Positions 1 through 10,821 of a DNA stretch of 64,000 nucleotides are shown here, piece by piece. Under the pieces are notes generated by a model. It worked only from the letters and a program-made list of their open reading frames with translations. It was not told where the DNA came from and ran no database searches. A program made the translations under genes and the position numbers. The DNA comes from Brachycybe producta (lineage: Eukaryota; Arthropoda; Diplopoda; Playtdesmida; Andrognathidae): positions 3,592,501 to 3,656,500 of the forward strand of contig JAUPFP010000019.1 in assembly GCA_036925085.1 (NCBI GenBank), given 5' to 3'. Numbering within the stretch: the stretch's first letter is position 1; each line of letters opens with the position of its first letter.

Positions 1-346
1 GTGGTCATTTCTGGGCCATAGCATTAAGACCAACCTATTGTTAATGCTTCGACATAACAGAGAAAAAAACTTTGACCCAGTTTTTTTTGCTTCTCGTTAA
101 AGAGAAAGAAGTTTAAAACTTTCTCATACCACCTGCTGGGATGATAAAAAAACTTGTTTTCATGACTATATAGAATAAATTAAACATTTTGTATATAGAA
201 AGAAATTTTATTTCATACTCTGAATATATACATATATATTTAGGTTTTAACTACATTTTTTCTTACAGAATACACATTTTCCACACCACATTACAATCTC
301 TCATAGACTATGATGTGGTCATTTCTGGGCCATAGCAGGAAGACCA
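1..346. repeat. Left inverted-repeat arm of the polymerase element
   Basis: This stretch pairs with 3545-4110 read on the other strand. Shared landmarks include the CACCTGCTG/CAGCAGGTGG block, a poly-T/poly-A run next to TTGCTTCTC, and an AT-rich block near TTTCATACTCTGAATATA. The outer motif GTGGTCATTTCTGGGCC occurs at 1 and again at about 314, so the arm is itself built of a repeated unit. Confidence 0.75.
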
Positions 347-545
347 ACATTTTTATTTAAATTAAAATTAAAAATTATGACAACGCATTTCAAAATCACA
401 AAAGAATTTCTTTTATATTTATCACATAAAACATTTATTTATTTTTAGCTTTCATATTTTTCATAGATTATATCACTAATTATTGCTTAGTACCCTGAAC
501 CTATTTCTATTTCTTGTAGTGATGTCTTCCATAGTTTTGTTCTAT

Positions 546-828
546 TTCTATTGGCCTCTTTCATAGTCATGCTCCTTTTCTATTGGCTTCTTTCATAGTC
601 ATGCTCCTTTTCTATTGGCTTCTTTCATAGTCATGCTCCTTTTCTATTGGCTTCTTTCATAGTCATGCTCCTTTTCTATGGACCTCTTTTATAACCATGC
701 TGCTTTTTATTGGCTTCTTTCTTAGCTTTTTTTTGTCTTTCATAACCTGGTTTCATTTTTATTTGTCTTTTGTAATCTTAACTTAATATTATTGGTGTTT
801 TGTTGTAATATCTGCGTAGTTTCATTGG
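546..828 (+). promoter_or_regulatory. Array of ATTGG (inverted CCAAT) boxes in 32-bp tandem repeats
   Basis: A 32-bp unit containing TATTGGCTTCTTTCATAG is repeated about five times between 546 and 720. ATTGG, the inverted CCAAT box, falls at 550, 582, 614 and 646, exactly 32 bp apart, then at 709, 791 and 824. A TATA-like box follows at 856. Phased CCAAT boxes upstream of a TATA box are a plausible RNA polymerase II promoter for the polymerase gene that begins further on. The promoter role is inferred; the repeats are directly visible. Confidence 0.55.
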
Positions 829-855
829 CTACTATTTTTAATCGAGGACACTCAG

Positions 856-862
856 TATAAAA
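856..862 (+). promoter_or_regulatory. TATA box candidate
   Basis: TATAAAA lies 28 bp after the last ATTGG box of the array and about 240 bp before the first in-frame ATG candidate (1100), which is itself followed by a GTGAGT donor-like site at 1125. No acceptor in the right phase was found, so the transcript structure is unresolved. Confidence 0.45.
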
Positions 863-1281
863 AGAGCAAAAAGTTCTCAAAATTCACACATCAATTTCTA
901 TTCTGAATCTTCTCAGACAAGTGTTGCTCTGATCACTCATTTCTAAAATCATTACAGCAAAATACTGCATCTTTAAAGTTTGCTTTATTTTACTGTGGCC
1001 GATTTTACAAATTGTATTTTCACTTTGTGCAAGACATTTATTACATCAAAAACTCCCCATCTATAACCAATTTTTGTAAAAAGTTGTATTTGCATCATAA
1101 TGCAGGACAATCAGGACATCATTGGTGAGTATTTCTTTTTTGAACTATCAAATAACCTAAAAAACATGAATACCCCTTTTACAAATCACTCAGAACCATT
1201 TTTTATTGTTAAATTTTCATTATTAGTGTTTGAAGCCCTACACACATTTTCTTAGCTTACAAAGGCAACATTGGTTCTTAG

Positions 1282-1895
1282 AAAAATTCTGAAAACATAT
1301 TGATAGACTTGACGGTTGAAACCGCAGTAACTGGCCGAATGACAAAAAGGAAAGCCACACCAAAATCTGAAGTTGCAAAGCTTCAAGCAAAGGTAATTGG
1401 TGATGTGGGCCCATCTTCAGCTGTAGCGGAAGATGCGATCAAAGAATGGTTTGGACGTCACCTCAGTAAATCGGAAGAAAAGAACACTTTACCGGACTTC
1501 AAAGTTCACGAAACTATCCCCATCGAGGATAATTGGAAGATACGCATTCTCGAAATTAATGAGTTGGTTTATCGATATTCGCAAATATAGTATAGAAAAC
1601 AAATTTACGAAAGGGGCTTGTATTCCGGTTCATATCTATCCTCGATTAATCACAAAACTTAATCAAGTGCCTACTGTTTTGGGTAAATTGGGATTTGATT
1701 TTCAAAAATGAATTGTTTCATATCGGACAGCCGGATAACTCAAGGATGAATTTGTTGGAGGGATGGTCTAATAAAGTGAGATTTAAATTTCAATTATGTT
1801 TGCGCATTCATTTTATCAAGCCAAAAATCATTTACGAAAACAATGAAGCGATAATGACCTACGAAACCAACAATTCGTATTTTGTAGTAATATGA
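1282..1895 (+). pseudogene. N-terminal remnant of the polymerase element's coding region
   Basis: Three overlapping open stretches (about 1282-1590, 1433-1711, 1695-1895) lie in different frames and lead into the recognisable polymerase N-terminus at 1892. The first is rich in charged residues (TKRKATPKSE) and contains WKIRILEINELV. The rapid frame changes indicate several small indels in a formerly continuous reading frame. No domain is recognised in this part alone. Its assignment to the polymerase gene rests on order and strand. Confidence 0.45.
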
Positions 1896-2194
1896 AACTT
1901 ATTTTGCATCGCTCAGAAATAAAACAGTACTTGCGAGAATGTGAAATGCAGATCTTAAGTGCGATAGAAGCTTTCATTAATAGGGGTTCGGGTTGGGTGA
2001 TCGATTCCATCGAAGACATCGATATCAAAATTGGTAACTACAGACCGTATAAAGGGGGATGTTCGGGGAAACTTCCCGTTTCATTAAAAAATAAGAAATC
2101 TATTTTAAATATCACATCGAAAGATGCCAAATGTTTCTTATGGTGTGTACTAGCTCATTTGCATCCGGCACAAAAGCGAACAATCCCTATCTAA
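1892..2194 (+). pseudogene. Type B DNA polymerase, N-terminal domain fragment
   Basis: The stretch INRGSGWVIDSIEDIDIKI followed by KCFLWCVLAHLHPA is characteristic of the N-terminal part of DNA_pol_B_2 proteins in Polinton-like and adintovirus-like animal elements. The frame breaks just after HPA. The next 300-400 residues expected in this family, including the 3'-5' exonuclease motifs, are absent before the polymerase palm begins at about 2200. The joint therefore looks like an internal deletion combined with a frameshift. The fragment would not make a working enzyme. Confidence 0.7.
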
Positions 2195-3507
2195 ATGATT
2201 ACGATCCATCTAAACCTAAATCTTATATAGCCTATTGGGATTACAATTCCTTGTATGCTACGGCAATGTGCGAACCCATGCCCATGAAAGATTTTCGTTG
2301 GCTAGATGAGAATGAGATCGAAACTTTCGACATTCATTCCATTAACCCAGATAGCAAAGAGGGATACATATTAGAAGTGGATCTCGATTATCCCGCGGAG
2401 TTATGTTTTGATCATAGCAATTACCCTTTTTGTCCAGAAAGACTCGATATTCGTCTCGATATGCTATCCCCTTATGCTAAAGACCTTCTAAAAAAAGTAA
2501 AAGGAAAAGAACCAAAAAATTACAAAGCAAAGAAACTCGCCCCTAATCTTTATCATAAGAAAAATTACGTTATTCACGCTAGAAATTTACTATGTTACTT
2601 AAACCTGGGGATGAAATTAACCAAAATTCATCGTGTTCTTTCTTTTACCCAAGGCAAGTGGTTAAAGCCCTATATAGAATTTAACATCGCCATGTGTAAG
2701 TTGGCAAAAGATGATTTCGAAAAAGACTTTTTCAAATTAATGAACAATGCCGTTTTTGGTAAAACGATGGAAGATCAAAGGAAAAAAATGAATGCCAAAC
2801 TCGTTAATGAAAAAGAACGATGCCTAAAATTATTCAGCAAAGCAAATTTAGATTCATTTCACATTATCGACAAGAATCTCACCGTTTTTAAAATGAAAAA
2901 ATGGTCCATTTATTTTAACAAACCATTGTATATGGGTTTTATGGTACTAGAAATATCAAAGTTGTTTATGTATGAATTTTATTATTATGTTCTAAAATCA
3001 AATTATCCCGGAAATAGATTGAAATTGTTGTATACCGATACGGATAGTTTCATTATGCACATTCAAACTAAAGATCTGTACCGTGACATGCGGCGTTATC
3101 AGTATCATTTGGATACGAGTGACTATCCAAAAAGTCACTTTCTGCATTCTCTTAAAAACAAAAAAGTTATGGGCAAATTTAAAGATGAAATGAATGGTGA
3201 ACCTATTTCGGAATTTGTGGCCTTAAAATCTAAAATGTATTCCGTACTGTTAAATAGCCGTAAGCATAAATGTAAAGCGAAAGGTATTAAGAAACAGATC
3301 GTTAAATCTCACTTTAATCATGACATGTACATTGAATCTTTGCATCAGTCTATTCCGAATAGGGTCATTCAAAGACAAATCATGTCTAAAATGCACGACA
3401 TTTACACTCTAGAAGTGAACAAAATCAGTCTTACCGCATTTGATGATAAACGTTATATTGAGAATGATGGAATAACTACTCTCGCTTATGGCTATTTTTC
3501 AATTTAA
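2131..3507 (+). pseudogene. Protein-primed family B DNA polymerase, polymerase domain
   Basis: A 458-codon open frame covers the palm and fingers of a protein-primed DNA polymerase. Motif A is YWDYNSLYATAM (about residues 35-46, catalytic Asp 37), motif B is KLMNNAVFGKT (202-212), and motif C is YTDTDS (301-306). The tail has the family's FKDEMNGEPISEFVALKSKMYS block near 350-375 and a late lysine-rich KAKGIKK. All visible polymerase catalytic motifs are intact. The exonuclease half is missing and the apparent first ATG is only where the shifted frame opens. In intact relatives this enzyme replicates a linear element from a terminal protein. Confidence 0.85.
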
Positions 3508-3544
3508 ACAAAATTTAGATGAAATCATTTGTTGTTCCTTATAG

Positions 3545-4110
3545 AACCTATCATGAAAACAAGTTTTTTTTATCATCTCAGCAGGTGGTTAAAGAAAGTT
3601 TCAAGCTTCTATCTCTTTAATGAGAAGCAAAAAAAACTGGGACAAAGTTTTTTCTCTCTGATGAAGCATTAAAGTGGCTTTAAAACGAGTGGTGTAGAAA
3701 TGACTCAATGATAGTCTATGGGTAGATTGTAATGGGGTGTGGAAATTGTGTATTCTATAAGAAAAAATGTAGTTAAAATCTGAATGTATATGTATATATT
3801 CAGAGTATGAAATAAAATTTCTTACCTTCTATATATAAAATGTTTTATTTATTCTATATACATTCGTGAAAACAAGTTTTTTTATTATCTCAGCAGGTGG
3901 TATGAGAAAGTTTCAAACTTCTTTTTAATGAGAAGCAAAAAAACTGGGACAAAGTTTTTTCTCTGATGAAGCATTAAAAATGGCTTTAAAACGAGTGGTG
4001 TAGAAATGACTCAATGTAAGTCTATGGGAGATTGGAATGTGGTGCTCGAAATGAGGTCACCATAGTAGTCTATGGGAGAGTGGCCCAGAAATGTGGCCCA
4101 GTAATGTATT
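3545..4110. repeat. Right inverted-repeat arm, two tandem units
   Basis: Two tandem versions of the arm are present: about 3550-3864 and 3865-4045, each opening with GAAAACAAGTTTTTTT then CAGCAGGTGG and running to GAGTGGTGTAGAAATGACTC. Both are inverted relative to 1-346. The outermost part ends in repeated TCTATGGGAGA and TGGCCCAGAAATG motifs. The duplicated unit makes this arm longer than the left one. Confidence 0.75.
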
Positions 4111-4189
4111 TTACTATACTACTGCTGTACCTTTATGTGAAGGATCTATAATGCCTCAGATAATGGCATTGGGATTGATTTCTCTGCTC

Positions 4190-5870
4190 CAGGTTTCTCC
4201 AGAGACTAATTGGTTCATGCAATGTAAATGGCATCTGGATGTGCAGTCCAGATATTCTGTAAATAAACGTTATGGTCCACAATATCAACTATCAGCCCAT
4301 CAACTATCTCCCCCTTGAACAGAATTGGGGTCTTGATGGTTTTGCCATGGATTTTCATCTCCATGTACATGATTCCTTCTACCTTAACGGACTACCCTCC
4401 CATTCCATAGAGATATAGGTAACCCCATTGCTCGTGCCACCTTCATGCTTAAGATTGAAACCTTGGCCCCAATGTCAAAGATCATCTCAATGAGACCTTC
4501 GTTCAATGATACTAGCACTCGGGGAGCTCTGCATAAATTTGCCCGGATCTTACGTTCAGGATGGGAACCCATCAGCTTTTTATCACACCTGCATTTCATC
4601 TTGTCTTTCTGTCTATACCAGATGGTTCTACCGGATGCATATGAGTCTGGATCAGAGGTTTCCCAGGCCAAGCTGGAGGTATGGGCGCATGCCTGCACTG
4701 CCCGGCTGCACGATAACTGCATGCATCAGCTCCTCAACACTAGCATATAGCACAAGATGGTACCCCAGTCATCCAACTGAGCTAATGCAGCCTCCAATGT
4801 AGAGCATGGATTCGGGAATAATCAACTCGTAACTTTCCGGTCTGTGTACCTTGCCATAGGCACCCCTGCACCAAGCAGGATATCCACATTCTTGGACACT
4901 GCCCAAAATTACGTCCCTTCAGATTGCTGGTGTTGCCAGACGTCTGAGTTTTTAATCATTACCAGTTGCTCATGACACAGTTTGGCAGCAACCGGCAGCA
5001 GTTTAACAAAGGTTTCTCTTCATCATCCTCCACGAGATGGTGGAAGAAGTGACCATCGCTTATGGTGTCTGGAAACTTTTGACCATCCAGAATAGCCAGA
5101 TCTAAGCCTTTTACAAGTTGGATCTTCTGGACTTTGCCAGGTACCACCCAAGCAACCTGTCCCTTAGCTGCAGCAAAAGGGCATTCCCATTTGAGGTGCC
5201 CCATTATTTGGCACTCATAACAATGACCTGCCTGCTTGGCTGTTGTCTCCTGACAAGTGACCAGTACTTTATTGCATTACCGGTGGCTGTCCTCCACCAG
5301 AACCCTGCTGCTTCTTTTTACCCTTATTGCCCCCGGTCAAGACCATTGTCTTGTTCGACTTGGATGGTGCTGTGGGCTTTACACCCAATGGGTTCAAAGA
5401 AGGCTTGCCAGAGCTCTTGGAGCTAGCTGCCATTAGTATATCGACCTCGACCAGCCATGCCTCTTTGGCAAATCTTAATCCTACAGGTCTACATCAGGTC
5501 TACTACAGGTCTCATCAGACCCACATGTCCCATCAATCTCACCTGTTCTTTCTTTTTTTGTTTACTGCCGGGGACTCTCCGGGTTTTTCTCCTTGATGGA
5601 AGCCCATTTTGGTCTCCAGAAGAGACTCCACCCTGTTGGCGTACTGCTCTTCTGCCGGATCATTGAGCAGGTACATAAAATAGATGCAACTGGCTTCATC
5701 TGTCCAGCATGGAGCCTGAGCTTTAGGTTCAAACTGTCAGAGAAACGGTGCCAAATCCTCTCGTCCACCATACTGATGAAACGAGTGGAGCGGGCATCCA
5801 CGCAGTGGTACTTACCCTGCATGACCGTGGTCAGTGGGTTTTATGTGGGTGCACTGCCCACTGCACCATG
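4190..5870 (-). pseudogene. Ty3/gypsy gag and protease relic
   Basis: Reading from high to low coordinates this is a worn copy of the E1 gag-protease region. A CCHC zinc knuckle (CYECQIMGHLKWEC) lies near 5172-5213, a protease-like segment (DIGAKVSILSM, with the usual DTGA degraded to DIGA) near 4460-4500, and a gag block homologous to E1 55475-55738 at 5562-5822. Numerous stops and frame changes make it non-functional. Beyond about 4190 the rest of pol is missing. Confidence 0.7.
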
Positions 5871-6140
5871 ATCCTTGTCATCTAAGGATCTAGTACTGCT
5901 TAGCATTGCAGCTGTAACAGCACTTCTAGTTGCCCATGCACTTTCAACATTACACTCCAACTCCAGTTAGGGGCAGGTATGAATGCGTGCTTGCCTCCCA
6001 GAGATTCTTCGGTAGCAATGGTCAGCACCGAGACTCCCTCTTGGCCCATACTCCCAGACAATCCCCTCATCTTCTATCCCCTTGTAAAGGTGTAAAGCAC
6101 ACTTGACCATGGAATTTCACTGGGGAAGACCCCGCAAGGC

Positions 6141-6917
6141 TGTACACAATTGCTACAATGCTTGTAAGGAACCCACCTATGCTTACCAGACTCCTGCTAC
6201 CGGGCAGGCTCATAGCACGGGATGTCTCTTGGTGAATTTTGTCATCAACAAGACGATTTGATATCGAGTCACATCGAAATCCACCATCCAAAGATGTTGG
6301 AAACACACTACGAAATACTAGTTCCCCCTTGCAAGCAATGGGGACCAGTCCAAACTTCCCTAGGGGTTTTGGTAAGTGTGGGTGGATACACACACTCACC
6401 AACCACAAAGCCCCCAAGTGAAGAGACCCAAATAAATACAAAAGATATTTGAATAAATGTTAATTTATTCAACAAACACTTCTTAAACTTAAAATGAATA
6501 ATCTCTGTATTTACAGCAATTCAGGAATAACAAATTACAATTAAAACAATGGTTACCAAGTTGGCTACTGCCAATCTTGGACAACCATGAAAGCAAATAA
6601 AAGAACAAAGAAAATAAAAGGCTGGAGCAGAGCCTTTGGCTGATGTCTTTTCCATGGTCCAACCAACTGCGTAGAGACCACCAGAGCATACTTATATACT
6701 CTGGTGGGGTGACATCATTCCTTCATGATGCCACCTGGAGGGAACACCTGTAAATAAAAACACCTCTCACCAATTCTACTTCTCCATAGCATTGGGAGAG
6801 GCCTGGACTGTACACAAGATGGCAGCTCCACCATTTGCTAACCAAGCAAATAGAGGCACCACTGGGAATTCATCTACACACCATTTTGGTGGTGAGTGAC
6901 AAAACCAGGTTGTCACA
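6141..6917 (-). mobile_element. LTR of a gypsy element
   Basis: The right border is clear: ACCAGGTTGTCACA at 6917, followed by ATCCTCTCCACTT, the complement of the polypurine tract seen beside other 3' LTRs here. The left border is placed at about 6141 (TGTACACAATTGCTACAATG), giving 777 bp, close to the E1 LTR length. On the minus strand, gag lies on the downstream side (below 6060) and ORF3 on the upstream side (above 6918). This LTR therefore sits between the 3' end of one copy and the 5' end of another. A TTTATT block near 6466 marks the poly(A) signal region. Confidence 0.65.
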
Positions 6918-8060
6918 ATCCTCTCCACTTCCTCTGTTCCGACCTGGGAACAGGAAAGTCAAGGCCAGTCCAACGGATTGTGCCCAGTAACCCCCTCCTC
7001 TACTTCCGAGTATCTGGTTTCGGATGCCCTGGACCCACCAGGGAAGCGGCACACTGGCATGCCCATGCTAGGCATAGCTGAGTGTTTCACCATCGATATG
7101 CCAGATCACACTCAGTTTCACGGAGTTCATCCTCCTCAAAGAGTTGCATAATATCGACTCCCACCAGGGGGACCCGCATGCCTCGATTGAGAGCATGACT
7201 GGTAAAGAGGTCTATCAGGCACATGGCGGGATCCGTGTTACTGCCTGCCGACGGTTCAGTCCAATACTGAGCTGTCATACCTCCAATATTACATCCCAAC
7301 AGTCGTTCGATGAGTGGAGCAGCACGTAGAGCCACAGCAACAGGCCCCGCACCTTGTCCCACATCATCCAAAACGCAGAACGGCTGTTGATCTGGATCGA
7401 CCAAAATCAATTGCGGATAATCTCCCGAACTAACTGCCACAATATGGACTAAGTTGGGAGGCGGTGACCCAGTTACCCACTGCTCTGGGATAGGCTCGTC
7501 AAGTCATTAATAGCCATGGTATTGGTACTCCTCCCTACCAGGCTGTTCTTGCCAAAGAACCAGTCGGTTGTTGAGGAAAATTTTATTTCTCGACACGGGA
7601 CTGGGGCCCAATACACTCCTCTAATACCGTAGGATGGAGATCAGACAACTTTTTCGATCCTGGAAAAGTTAGTTTTCTACTGCTTGGACTCACAAACATT
7701 GGTGTACTCCCTCCAGGAGTCACGATACCACGTACTGCCTGGATAGTTACTGCGGGACTACCACCAATTTCCGGTGTCCCACCTTAGGAACATCGCCTGA
7801 CGGTTAACTGCAGTCATCACCGGCGTCACCTTCGGAGATCCCGAGCTCTTCTACTCCAATCCAACAGAAGCCTGCTCACGGATCTGTGTCGCCCTTTTGT
7901 GGCACCTATGACCCGGTTGGTTCTCGGCTATTGCCCTCTTATAGGCACGATAGGACCCAACTAGTGACGGTCCAGCTCCAGCCTTTTTCTGCCCACCAGT
8001 AGTACTAGGACTGGATTTCGGATCTCCCTTCTTCTCAGCCTTCGATTTCTTTGCCTTTTG
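6918..8060 (-). pseudogene. ORF3 relic (accessory gene of the gypsy superfamily)
   Basis: The C-terminal half is best preserved at 7087-7440: AAPLIERLLGCNIGGMTAQ and a degraded CLIDLFTSHAL match the E1 ORF3 signatures LLGCDLEGM and VDLLTSRVL. Near 7510-7590 the E1 motif around NNRLCLWQDQPG is recognisable as a NNRLVLWQEQPG-type block. The upstream part is broken by stops. It lies between a polypurine-like tract (6918) and an integrase tail (8090), the same position as in E1. Confidence 0.65.
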
Positions 8061-8089
8061 TTCTTAGGCGGCTGAGGAGATTGTTCACC

Positions 8090-8267
8090 ATGCACTTGTC
8101 ACGCACCTTCCGACCATAACCATCCACAAACTTTTACCTCGTAGACTAGGTCGTAAGCCTGGCGAACAACCTTACTGAGTGCAGCCGGATAAGCCAAACA
8201 CCACTTTCTGGCCTGGCCGAGCTTACCAGCCATATCCCGTATCCAAACCTTTTCACCAGGCTGGTAT
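8090..8267 (-). pseudogene. Integrase C-terminal fragment fused to an LTR piece
   Basis: PGEKVWIRDMAGKLGQARKW and a VVRQAYDLVYEV stretch correspond to the GPY/F-type C-terminal module of the E1 integrase. The fragment stops abruptly at 8267, where LTR sequence begins. Only the last part of integrase survives. Confidence 0.7.
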
Positions 8268-8462
8268 GATGCCACCTGGAGGGAACACCTGTAAATAAAA
8301 ACACCTCTCACCAATTCTACTTCTCCATAGCATTATGAGAGGCCTGGACTGGACACAAGATGGCGGTTTGATCATTTGCTAACCAAGCAAATGGAGGGAC
8401 ACCACTGGGAATTCGTCTGCACACACCATTTTGGTGGTGAGTGACAAAACCGAGTTGTCACA
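8268..8462 (-). mobile_element. Truncated LTR fragment (duplicate of 6722-6917)
   Basis: From GATGCCACCTGGAGGGAACA to GAGTTGTCACA this is nearly the same sequence as the terminal 195 bp of the LTR at 6141-6917. The rest of the LTR is missing and the left edge joins integrase directly, so a rearrangement or template switch created the junction. Confidence 0.75.
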
Positions 8463-9065
8463 AGGTCTAAACTGCCAAGACCTAAACTGGTAAGGCTTAA
8501 GCCCGCACAACCGAATGTTCGCGGCCTTGCTAACAGTTTAGAGGACATGGGCACTGTCGTACTCGGCACCTCCAGCAATCATCACAACTTACCTCGACAA
8601 ACCTTTGATGTGTTTCACTTATGTCCGGACTTGTGCCGGGCAAGAATACATGATGGGATCTCCCATGGAGATCCATGGAGAACCACGCAACTTGTGTGGA
8701 GTTGCTCTCCTTAATCGGCAGCTGAATTGCCATTAACAAGAGCAGACGAGGTGCAGACAAAAGAAGACTTATGGGTCCACCCATGGACCGTCACCCATGG
8801 ATTAGACCGGATCGGATAAGGATATATTGAACATGTGGCATGGTGTGCACCCACTATGCTCTTATATCTACCTGTCTTACACATGCATGGTGGTTTTCAA
8901 CGTTACCTTTCTATTAAATGCCCAAGGAGGTCATGTGTTCTTTTAGGCTAAACTTGGCTTTGTGTTCTACATGCACAAAATGGAATTTCTGTTTTTTGGA
9001 AGTTTGATTGCACTTTGTTGTGTTTATTTGGAAAATGCCTATTTTGAATGTACTATTTCTTTCAG
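8463..9065. other. POLDIP2 intron sequence upstream of the first visible exon
   Basis: I see no gene in this stretch. The 8463-8830 part is GC-moderate and not recognisable; the rest is AT-rich. A pyrimidine-rich tract and CAG at 9057-9065 form the acceptor for the next exon. The preceding POLDIP2 exon is not found here. Confidence 0.5.
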
Positions 9066-9160
9066 CTTTTTCTTCATAAAGTATTTGGTTATCGTGGAGT
9101 TATCTTGTTTCCATGGTTGGCCAGAGTGTATGACAGAGATGTACCAAACAAGAAGGAAAG
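9066..9160 (+). CDS. POLDIP2: POLDIP2 exon (start of YccV-like domain)
   Basis: The 95-nt exon is preceded by a TTTCTTTCAG acceptor and followed by a GTATTT donor. It encodes LFLHKVFGYRGVILFPWLAR, then VYDRDVPNKKE with two bases over. The FGYRGV.LFPW.AR.YDRD pattern is the hallmark opening of the POLDIP2 YccV/HspQ-like domain. The phase-2 end is completed by the first base of the exon at 29267. The surrounding intron is AT-rich. Confidence 0.85.
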
Positions 9161-9479
9161 GTATTTGAAATTAAAATGATTTAAATCTTCGTACTTTACT
9201 AATGTAGTCTAAACATTACTTAATGTAGAAACATTGAATTTACATTAAAACTTAAATTGTTTTTGTTTATTTTTTGATTATTTTCCAATTAAGAAACATT
9301 GCTTAACATTGGATATCCAACAGTTTTTCAGGATATCCAATCTGATCGGATACAAGGCACTATCTAGATGCTGATATTCACTTTTATTTAGTATACATTA
9401 ATTGTGAAACACATACAATAAACTTTCATTTTAGGGTGTGGGTGATTGGAATTTCAGTTGCAATATTAAATGAAAGTCA

Positions 9480-10102
9480 TAAAACTTTTATTAAAAAAAT
9501 GATAGGATGTAACTGAAATTGTTTCGACCATTCACCACTGGGGGAGTAGAGGAATTCCTGATTGTGGTCTTCTAGGCTAGTTGTGTCCAGCCTTTCCTGC
9601 CCTATACATTTCATTCTATTGTTTTCTATGGATGAGAGCCTGATAGGTGTATTGTTGCAGCTGTCCTCAGAGGAAGTCACCTAGGGGTTTATAATCTTTA
9701 ACCATGTAGGGGGTAGATCTAGTGCCATAATCCATGCCCCAATATTTGGTAGGATTTCAAACTATTATCGGTTGTAACAATCCTGGGACTTTGTTCGTTG
9801 ACATATGTGGCACGACCTAACATAGACATCTGCTTTCATTGTTTCCAATAGAATCTTCTGGATTCACTTATTGTTTTGTTGAATCCGAAATGTCCTGCTT
9901 CTGGTATGTCATGGAGCATCTCGAGTATTCCAACTCTCAGATGTTTTGGCACGTTAGTGCTGGTACAGAGTCTTCTGATCAGAATAGATACAAAACGCCA
10001 TCCACTTTTGCAAACTTCTTGTGAGAAGAGGGATGCAATCAGTTGTTCTGGAGTGATTCTTTGATTAGACAATCTTCATCAAGTAATTCTTCACGCTTCC
10101 AC
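9480..10102 (-). pseudogene. Older gypsy integrase N-terminal relic
   Basis: HDIPEAGHFGFNKTISESRR at about 9840-9905 is the zinc-binding HHCC entry segment of a Ty3/gypsy integrase. The copy is AT-richer than E1 and its motif wording differs, so it is from another gypsy lineage. Frameshifts follow within a few codons. It is continuous with the RT relic at 10822-11660, from which it was separated by the solo LTR at 10103-10821. Confidence 0.6.
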
Positions 10103-10821
10103 TGTAACGACCCGGCTTTGCCGTCACAATACCCTGGAAATATTTTCTCCAACCTTACCAGATGCAGACTGCTTTGGGGCGGGATCGCAGCGTTAGCTGC
10201 CCTCTTGCACCTGTGTGCTTGGTTGGCTCCAGCCAGCGGAAGTCCTCCTCGGCGACAAGGAACCCACGGTAAATCCCAATGGATCCTACCGTGGAGCCGC
10301 TTGCAAAAAACCGGTCGCAAGACGGAAACAGGATGGTGGAGAGTCGGCCAGACTCCAACAGTGAACCCCCACCCTTCCTATGCGGTATCTTCCCCAGAAT
10401 AATGGTAACACAAACAACCAGTGTAGATAAAAATAGAATAAAAGTATGTTTATTCAATACAAACACTTACTCAATGGTACATTAATCTGCTGGACTACTT
10501 GTCCAGCAGAGAACAAAAAGAAACCCAAACAAAGCACAAAGAGATGAATGATGCCATTTTCCATTCATCTGGAGGCCTGGCTTGGCCTCCAGCAGCATGA
10601 AGCACTTGATGTTCCAGCTTTCAGGCTCTACACTACACAGCCCCTCCTCAATGGCTGCCTTGCCATTAGGTACCCCTAGGCTGCTCCACTTGCGCGCTGA
10701 CAGTGATACTGCTGGGGTTCATGTCATCTTCCTGGCTGCCTACTACAGCATTATGGCAGATGACATCACAATTTAGTCTGCTTCTTCCCATTACAGGAAG
10801 GAGCCAAAGTGGGTCATCACA
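10103..10821 (-). mobile_element. Solo LTR with target duplication CCAC
   Basis: The sequence runs from TGTAACGACCCGGC to GGTCATCACA (reverse complement TGTGATGACC...GTTACA) and is flanked by CCAC on both sides (10099-10102 and 10822-10825). It is 719 bp long with no internal region. It interrupts an older gypsy pol. The central TTTATT marks a poly(A) signal on the minus strand. This looks like a product of LTR-LTR recombination. Confidence 0.8.

Larger units (their letters stand above)
1..4115 (+). mobile_element. Polinton/Maverick-like element with long inverted repeats and a broken DNA polymerase B gene
   Basis: Sequence at the start of the window (1-346) returns inverted at about 3545-4110, and the only substantial coding remnant between the two arms is a family B DNA polymerase of the protein-primed (DNA_pol_B_2) type. 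This architecture suits a Polinton/Maverick or a related linear element. At about 4.1 kb it is much shorter than usual Polintons (15-20 kb); no integrase, packaging ATPase or capsid gene is visible, so it is a decayed or deletion-derived copy. The left arm touches position 1, so the true left end may lie outside the window. Gypsy debris begins just beyond the right arm. Confidence 0.7.

Noticed and set aside
546-720. CRISPR array
   Set aside because: Units are contiguous tandem copies without spacers, in eukaryotic intronic DNA.
1100-1124. Short coding first exon of the polymerase gene (ATG at 1100, donor at 1125)
   Set aside because: No acceptor in the right phase was found before the open frame at 1282; left as a possibility only.
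8962-9168. + strand frame of 68 codons overlapping the first POLDIP2 exon
   Set aside because: It is in the wrong frame; the spliced frame from 9066 matches POLDIP2.
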